Shown here piece by piece: positions 8,271 to 11,076 of a DNA stretch of 11,076 nt. The position numbers and the translations under genes are program-made. The notes under the pieces were generated by a model, which searched no databases, had not been told where the DNA came from, and worked only from the letters and a program-made list of their open reading frames with translations. Every line of letters begins with the position of its first letter. Within the stretch, counting starts at the first letter, position 1. Origin of the DNA: Synergistaceae bacterium (GTDB lineage Bacteria > Synergistota > Synergistia > Synergistales > Aminobacteriaceae); assembly GCA_017447325.1 (NCBI GenBank), contig JAFSNU010000172.1, forward strand, positions 1 through 11,076, read 5' to 3'.

Positions 8271-8506
8271 TTTATAGTAAAAGCTCTTTTTAATTGCTCT
8301 TGCCTCCTCTGTAAGGGGAGGATTAAAGACCTGAATGGTCTTTAAATACTCGAGGCAAACTGTTGCTTCTCAACCTGCAAGGGGCACGCAGTGACGGAGG
8401 GGTGCACCCCCCTGTCACTGCGTGATATTGAGAGGGTACGGGCATGTACCCTCGAGCCTTACAGGGAGGACGAGTACTAACAAATTTAAAGTGCTTTTAC
8501 TATAAA
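8271..8506. mobile_element. MITE-like palindromic element with long terminal inverted repeats
   Basis: The ends are inverted repeats: TTTATAGTAAAAGC (8271-8284) is the exact reverse complement of 8493-8506, and extending inward gives 22 of 26 matches (8271-8296 against 8481-8506). Further in, 8303-8316 pairs with 8457-8469 (CCTTACAGGGAGG) with one indel, and CTCGAGG (8349-8355) pairs with CCTCGAG (8450-8456). Local hairpins compete: 8303-8321, 8323-8345, a 40-nt hairpin 8385-8424 with an 11-bp perfect stem (CACGCAGTGAC), and 8432-8453. There is no ORF, so it would be non-autonomous. A target-site duplication is not clear; a TA duplication inside the palindromic ends is possible. It starts 11 bp after the NRPS stop and may also act in the mRNA 3' end. 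Confidence 0.7.
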
Positions 8507-8516
8507 ATATAAAATT

Positions 8517-8560
8517 AACGCAGCTCTTTAATAAATTAATATTTAAATGAGCTGCGTTTT
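8517..8560. terminator. Bidirectional terminator between the NRPS and acetyltransferase genes
   Basis: AACGCAGCTC (8517-8526) and GAGCTGCGTT (8549-8558) form a perfect 10-bp stem with a 22-nt AT-rich loop. TTTT ends the + strand reading (8557-8560). On the minus strand the same stem runs into AATTTT. It lies between two convergent genes, as expected for a shared terminator. The long loop and short T-run make it moderate rather than strong. Confidence 0.7.
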
Positions 8561-8588
8561 GATTATAAATATTTATTATGCTAAAAAT

Positions 8589-9419
8589 TTAATTCGTGAA
8601 GAGCGGTATATTAAATATCTCTTTAAATCCAAAATTTTTATGGAACGGCAGGGCGGACGGCAGCGACTGGAAAACTAATTTATTTTTTCCGTCTGCCTTA
8701 GCCGCAGCAGCTATCGACTTCATCATGTCATTGGCTATTTTCCGACGTCTGAACTCCGGCGGCACTTGCATATAATATAAGCCTCTGTTATTTAAATTAT
8801 CGTCAAATGCGAGATATGTTCCGACGTCTTTGTCTTCATTATCAATATTAACTGTGCATATGACCTGCTGAATGTTCTTGTTCTTCATCATAGCGCATGA
8901 TAAATTATAAAAAAATTCCGGCACAGTCTCTTCTGACTCCGTGAAGTCGCACGCCAACTCAGCCCATAATTTAGCATCGTCATCTGTATTTACTTTACGA
9001 AAAGATATTTTGTTATGATACCCTTCATTAATGTTAATATCTTTGACGTCAAGGCTCATTCCGGTTAAATCACTGTCATAAACAAGTCCGCCCTGCAGAA
9101 GAACTTCACGGTTATGCTCATAATTAACATATGGATTTAATACCGGCCATGTAAACTTTAAATTCCGCTCATCGAAAAATTTTTTGGCCTTCTTGACGGC
9201 TTCGAGTGTGACGACGGGCTCGTCATACAATACTCCGTTGTCGGACTCTGACGGCGAATATGTTGCCACACAAAAATTCTTCGGCTCTGAATTATTTAAA
9301 TCATCAGAATCGAGACTTAAATATTCAGATTTTTCTAAATTTTTCAGGAAGATAATAACTTCACGAAAATTATTGTTTATTGCCTTTACATCATCATTTA
9401 AATTATTAATATCGCTCAT
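8589..9419 (-). CDS. GNAT-family N-acetyltransferase
   Basis: A 276-residue soluble protein. The C-terminal half (about 138-272) is a GNAT fold: YYMQVPPEFRRRKIANDMM (215-233) is the beta4-alpha3 acetyl-CoA-binding region (motif A) and ALPFHKNFGFKEIF (256-269) is the motif-B signature. In motif A the usual R-x-x-G-x-G/A reads R-R-R-K-I-A, so the first Gly is Lys227, a deviation that could alter cofactor binding. The N-terminal half (1-135), with an acidic Asn/Asp-rich start, is not one I recognise and may be a diverged GNAT-like or substrate domain. The ATG at 9419 has only a weak GGGA upstream. It converges on the NRPS, so it is not in that operon. The acetyl acceptor cannot be inferred. Confidence 0.8.
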   Translation of the reverse strand: MSDINNLNDDVKAINNNFREVIIFLKNLEKSEYLSLDSDDLNNSEPKNFCVATYSPSESDNGVLYDEPVVTLEAVKKAKKFFDERNLKFTWPVLNPYVNYEHNREVLLQGGLVYDSDLTGMSLDVKDININEGYHNKISFRKVNTDDDAKLWAELACDFTESEETVPEFFYNLSCAMMKNKNIQQVICTVNIDNEDKDVGTYLAFDDNLNNRGLYYMQVPPEFRRRKIANDMMKSIAAAAKADGKNKLVFQSLPSALPFHKNFGFKEIFNIPLFTN

Positions 9420-9479
9420 TTAATTTTCCCGCTGCTTTCTCCGGTTTAACTTGTTCCATTTTCGCAGTGCTGTTCAATT

Positions 9480-9572
9480 TTATATTTTAAGCCTGCGCAA
9501 TTTTAGCAGCAGTTCTCCTTGCGTTTTGTAATTTATAAAATTTCTTGCTTTGAGTGAGACATCACTGCTCAC
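9480..9572 (-). pseudogene. Possible remnant of a small gene upstream of the acetyltransferase
   Basis: On the minus strand a GTG at 9572 opens a 30-codon frame ending in TAA at 9480, with a basic, helix-like tail (YKTQGELLLKLRRLKI). Just downstream another frame reads KLNSTAKMEQVKPEKAAGK without a stop until it overlaps the acetyltransferase start. Both have protein-like composition rather than the Lys/Asn/Ile/Phe-rich look of translated AT-rich spacer, which suggests one small frame broken by a shift. No Shine-Dalgarno precedes the GTG and I do not recognise the peptide, so this is tentative. Confidence 0.25.
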
Positions 9573-9679
9573 ACTTCAGTCAATAATATTATATTTTTTT
9601 GCCTATAAATTTCAAGCCTTTCAAATTATATCGCGGCGAATACTCTCATTCAAAAAAATTTTATAAATCTGGCTCGTTA

Positions 9680-9699
9680 ATCTATAATCTATCTATAAT
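9680..9699 (+). promoter_or_regulatory. Duplicated -10-like box upstream of the 4Fe-4S gene
   Basis: ATCTATAAT occurs at 9680-9688 and again at 9691-9699, so two perfect TATAAT hexamers are 11 bp apart, about one helical turn. No convincing -35 hexamer is seen at 16-18 bp from either. The site is about 40 bp before the gene start, a suitable place for its promoter. Confidence 0.45.
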
Positions 9700-9726
9700 A
9701 AATTTTTAAATTTAAAAAATTTTTAG

Positions 9727-9744
9727 ATGATGAGGATTGATTAA
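9727..9744 (+). promoter_or_regulatory. Start region of the 4Fe-4S gene with a five-codon upstream ORF
   Basis: ATGATGAGGATTGATTAA encodes a five-codon peptide (MMRID) whose stop overlaps the beginning of the 4Fe-4S reading frame. It also contains GAGGA (9732-9736), the only Shine-Dalgarno-like sequence here. Either it is simply the ribosome-binding region for a non-ATG start, or translation of the main gene is coupled to this mini-ORF. No in-frame ATG exists near the expected N terminus. Confidence 0.4.
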
Positions 9745-10462
9745 AATAATTCGCAAGATAGTTAATATTGATGAGACAAAATGCAACGGCTGCGGGCTGT
9801 GCGCTCAGGCGTGCCATGAGGGAGCAATCGAGATGGTGAACGGCAAGGCGCATTTAATCAAAGATGATTTCTGCGACGGCTTCGGCGACTGTCTGCCCGA
9901 GTGTCCGACTGGAGCAATTTCGATTACAGAACGCGAAGCGGCAGAGTATGACAAGGCAGCGGTCGAGGCGCGCATGAAAGAAAAAATTAAAAATGCTCGC
10001 GAAGAAAATAAAAATTTGCATGTCTGTCCCGGCAAAATGGCTCGGGCAATTCAGCGCGAAGATAATTTAAATAATAATTTAAATTTTAAAGCTCAAAGCG
10101 AACTGACGCAGTGGCCTGTGCAGATTAAACTTGCGCCGGTGAAAGCGCCGTTTTATGAAAATGCGAAATTATTAATCGCGGCGGACTGCACGGCTTATGC
10201 TTACGCGGCGTTTCATCAGGACTTTATACGCGGGCGCGTGGCTTTAATCGGCTGTCCCAAGCTTGACGATATAGATTACAGCGAAAAACTTTGCGGTATT
10301 ATAAAGGAAAATAATATAAAGAGCGTTGTGATAGTGCGCATGGAAGTGCCTTGCTGCGGCGGGCTTGAGAACGCTGCGAAGCGTGCGCTGCAGGCAAGCG
10401 GGAAATTTATTCCGTGGCGTGTCGTGATAATTTCGACCGACGGAAGAATTATTGATGAGTAA
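9737..10462 (+). CDS. 4Fe-4S ferredoxin-type iron-sulfur protein with C-terminal Cys-rich domain
   Basis: A 241-residue protein, probably a cytoplasmic redox carrier. The N terminus is ferredoxin-like: CNGCGLCAQAC (Cys16, 19, 22, 26) gives one complete 4Fe-4S site. FCDGFGDCLPECPTGAI (45-61) gives Cys46, Cys52 and Cys56 in a C-x5-C-x3-CP pattern, which departs from the usual CxxCxxCxxxCP. The rest (about 95-241) keeps further cysteines at 98 (VCPGK), 151, 173 (IGCPKLDD), 186 and 206-207 (VPCCGGL), which look like a second metal or redox region. As I recall, this two-part layout recurs in proteins of strict anaerobes annotated only as 4Fe-4S binding; the partner is unknown. Start is uncertain: TTG at 9737 directly abuts the AGGA (9733-9736), too close for normal use. 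ATA at 9746 or ATT at 9749 would have better spacing but are rare starts. Confidence 0.85.
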   Translation: MIKIIRKIVNIDETKCNGCGLCAQACHEGAIEMVNGKAHLIKDDFCDGFGDCLPECPTGAISITEREAAEYDKAAVEARMKEKIKNAREENKNLHVCPGKMARAIQREDNLNNNLNFKAQSELTQWPVQIKLAPVKAPFYENAKLLIAADCTAYAYAAFHQDFIRGRVALIGCPKLDDIDYSEKLCGIIKENNIKSVVIVRMEVPCCGGLENAAKRALQASGKFIPWRVVIISTDGRIIDE

Positions 10463-10902
10463 AAAATTTTTGCGATATTAATTTAAAAATTTATCTCAGA
10501 AAATTTGAAAAATTTTTTGATGTGAACGCGCGAGCTTGAAATTTTTTTGATATTAATTTAAAACTTTAGCGCGAGGTCGTTAATTTATTCTTGCCTCCCC
10601 TGCTAATGGGAGGATTAAATGCCTGAATGGCATTTAAATTGACGAAGTGACGGAGGGGTGTTACGCCGAAAAATTTTTGCGAGAAATTTTAAAATTTTTG
10701 AAGGCTTGAAAAATTTTTGAGATATTAATTTGAAATGTTTGCGCGAGAGCTTGAGAAATTTTTAGCAAGTTGCTTGAAAAATTTTTTGATGTAAACACAC
10801 AAGCGAGTTTGAAAAAATTTTTGACGCAAACGCGAGGCCAAGCTTAAAAATTTTTTTGATATTAATTTTGAAAAATTTTTTGAGATAAATTAAAAATTTT
10901 AT
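10463..10902. repeat. Gene-free tail of degenerate A-tract, GCGAG and GATATTAATTT repeats
   Basis: No coding region is visible. GATATTAATTT occurs at 10474, 10549, 10721 and 10858. A module beginning GATGTGAACGCG (10519) recurs as GATGTAAACACA (10788) and GACGCAAACGCG (10823), each leading into an A-run/T-run block such as TTGAAAAAATTTTTGA. The A-tract motif GCTTGAAAAATTTTT matches the half-unit of the left-hand array (1-510), mostly in the same orientation, so both flanks carry one repeat family. No clear terminator follows the 4Fe-4S gene. Confidence 0.75.
10591..10660 (+). repeat. Second, shorter copy of the CCTCC/GGAGG double-hairpin repeat
   Basis: It shares with the element after the NRPS, in the same order and orientation, TTGCCTCC (10591-10598), a GGGAGG arm (10608-10613), a 9-bp stem with TGAAT loop (10615-10637) and an identical 15-mer AGTGACGGAGGGGTG (10646-10660; first copy 8390-8404). 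It lacks the outer inverted repeats and about 36 bp between the second hairpin and the 15-mer. Both copies lie downstream of a + strand gene. Similar GC-rich hairpin repeats are, from memory, common in anaerobe genomes. Confidence 0.75.
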
Positions 10903-10931
10903 TTGCAGATAAAAAATTTTTGTGCTATATT
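10903..10931 (+). promoter_or_regulatory. Promoter-like site with extended -10, reading rightward
   Basis: TTGCAG (10903-10908), a 17-bp spacer, then TATATT (10926-10931) preceded by TGC, an extended -10. It shares GTGCTATA with the stronger site at 11006-11033, which supports the idea of tandem promoters for a gene beyond the right edge. Confidence 0.5.
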
Positions 10932-11005
10932 AAACACGTTGCGCGTTGAATAATAAGCGCGTCAGCAAGATTAAAAAATAATTTTTAAAATTAAAAAAAT
11001 TTTGC

Positions 11006-11033
11006 TTGACGTAAAAATAAAACGTGCTATAAT
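11006..11033 (+). promoter_or_regulatory. Strong sigma-70-type promoter reading out of the window
   Basis: TTGACG (11006-11011), a 16-bp spacer and a perfect TATAAT (11028-11033) with the TGC extension form the best promoter match in the window. Transcription would start near 11040. The next 36 bp are GC-richer (GTGCGCGAGAGAGCGGGAGC), a change typical of a structured RNA leader or a gene just outside. The downstream gene is not visible. Confidence 0.75.
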
Positions 11034-11076
11034 TATTTTCGTTGTGCGCGAGAGAGCGGGAGCTTGAGAGCGCAGC

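Larger units (their letters stand above)
9420..9736. other. Divergent intergenic region between the acetyltransferase and 4Fe-4S genes
   Basis: The 317 bp must hold the 5' signals of both flanking genes. The 9640-9736 part is AT-rich and carries the promoter-like duplication upstream of the 4Fe-4S gene. The half nearer the acetyltransferase is less AT-rich and holds two short minus-strand frames that look like a small decayed gene (9426-9572). A copy of the A-tract repeat family appears in inverted orientation near 9605-9630 (TTTCAAGCCTTTCAAATT). No RNA gene is recognised. Confidence 0.6.

Noticed and set aside
8385..8424. Strong hairpin as a factor-independent terminator of the NRPS
   Set aside because: No T-run follows the stem, and it is embedded in the inverted-repeat element; the stem at 8517-8558 is a better terminator.
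8589..9419. Acetyltransferase as a tailoring or resistance enzyme of the NRPS pathway
   Set aside because: It is convergent, separated by a terminator and a repeat element, and nothing in its sequence points to such a substrate.
9541..9600. Riboswitch or structured leader before the acetyltransferase
   Set aside because: Only a short imperfect GTGAG/CTCAC stem is seen, with no conserved core I recognise.

Overview
The window has GC-balanced genes separated by very AT-rich, repeat-laden intergenic DNA. The ferredoxin-like iron-sulfur protein, the dispersed CCTCC...GGAGG hairpin repeats and the A-tract intergenic repeats suggest an anaerobic, host-associated bacterium. My best guess is an uncultured Synergistota member, with a Bacillota-type anaerobe as the alternative. 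This is inference: no rRNA or taxonomic marker is present.

Layout. Positions 1-510 are a tandem array with a strict 34-bp period (15 units), each unit being two related 17-bp halves carrying A/T palindromes. Two more units lie at 660-727, just before a two-gene operon on the + strand: a MATE-family exporter (818-2146) and, 29 bp later, a 2027-residue non-ribosomal peptide synthetase (2176-8259) with domain order A-PCP-C-A-PCP-C. Eleven bp after the NRPS stop begins a 236-bp MITE-like palindromic element (8271-8506). A likely bidirectional terminator (8517-8560) and a convergent GNAT-family acetyltransferase gene (8589-9419, minus strand) follow. A divergent intergenic region leads to a 4Fe-4S protein (9737-10462, plus strand). 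The last 600 bp hold a second shorter copy of the hairpin repeat, a dispersed A-tract/GATATTAATTT repeat family, and two promoter-like sites pointing out of the right edge.

How the genes work together. The exporter and the NRPS look like a compact biosynthesis-plus-export unit for a small molecule. The NRPS has three oddities visible in its motifs. The first A domain lacks the Asp that normally holds the substrate alpha-amino group. The first C domain has lost the catalytic second His of HHxxxDG. The protein ends in an intact C domain with no thioesterase or reductase. The most economical reading is an unusual two-module synthetase that starts from a carboxylic acid that is not an ordinary alpha-amino acid and releases its product by condensation. 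I do not recognise a characterised pathway with these features. The GNAT and 4Fe-4S genes are not obviously part of this pathway.
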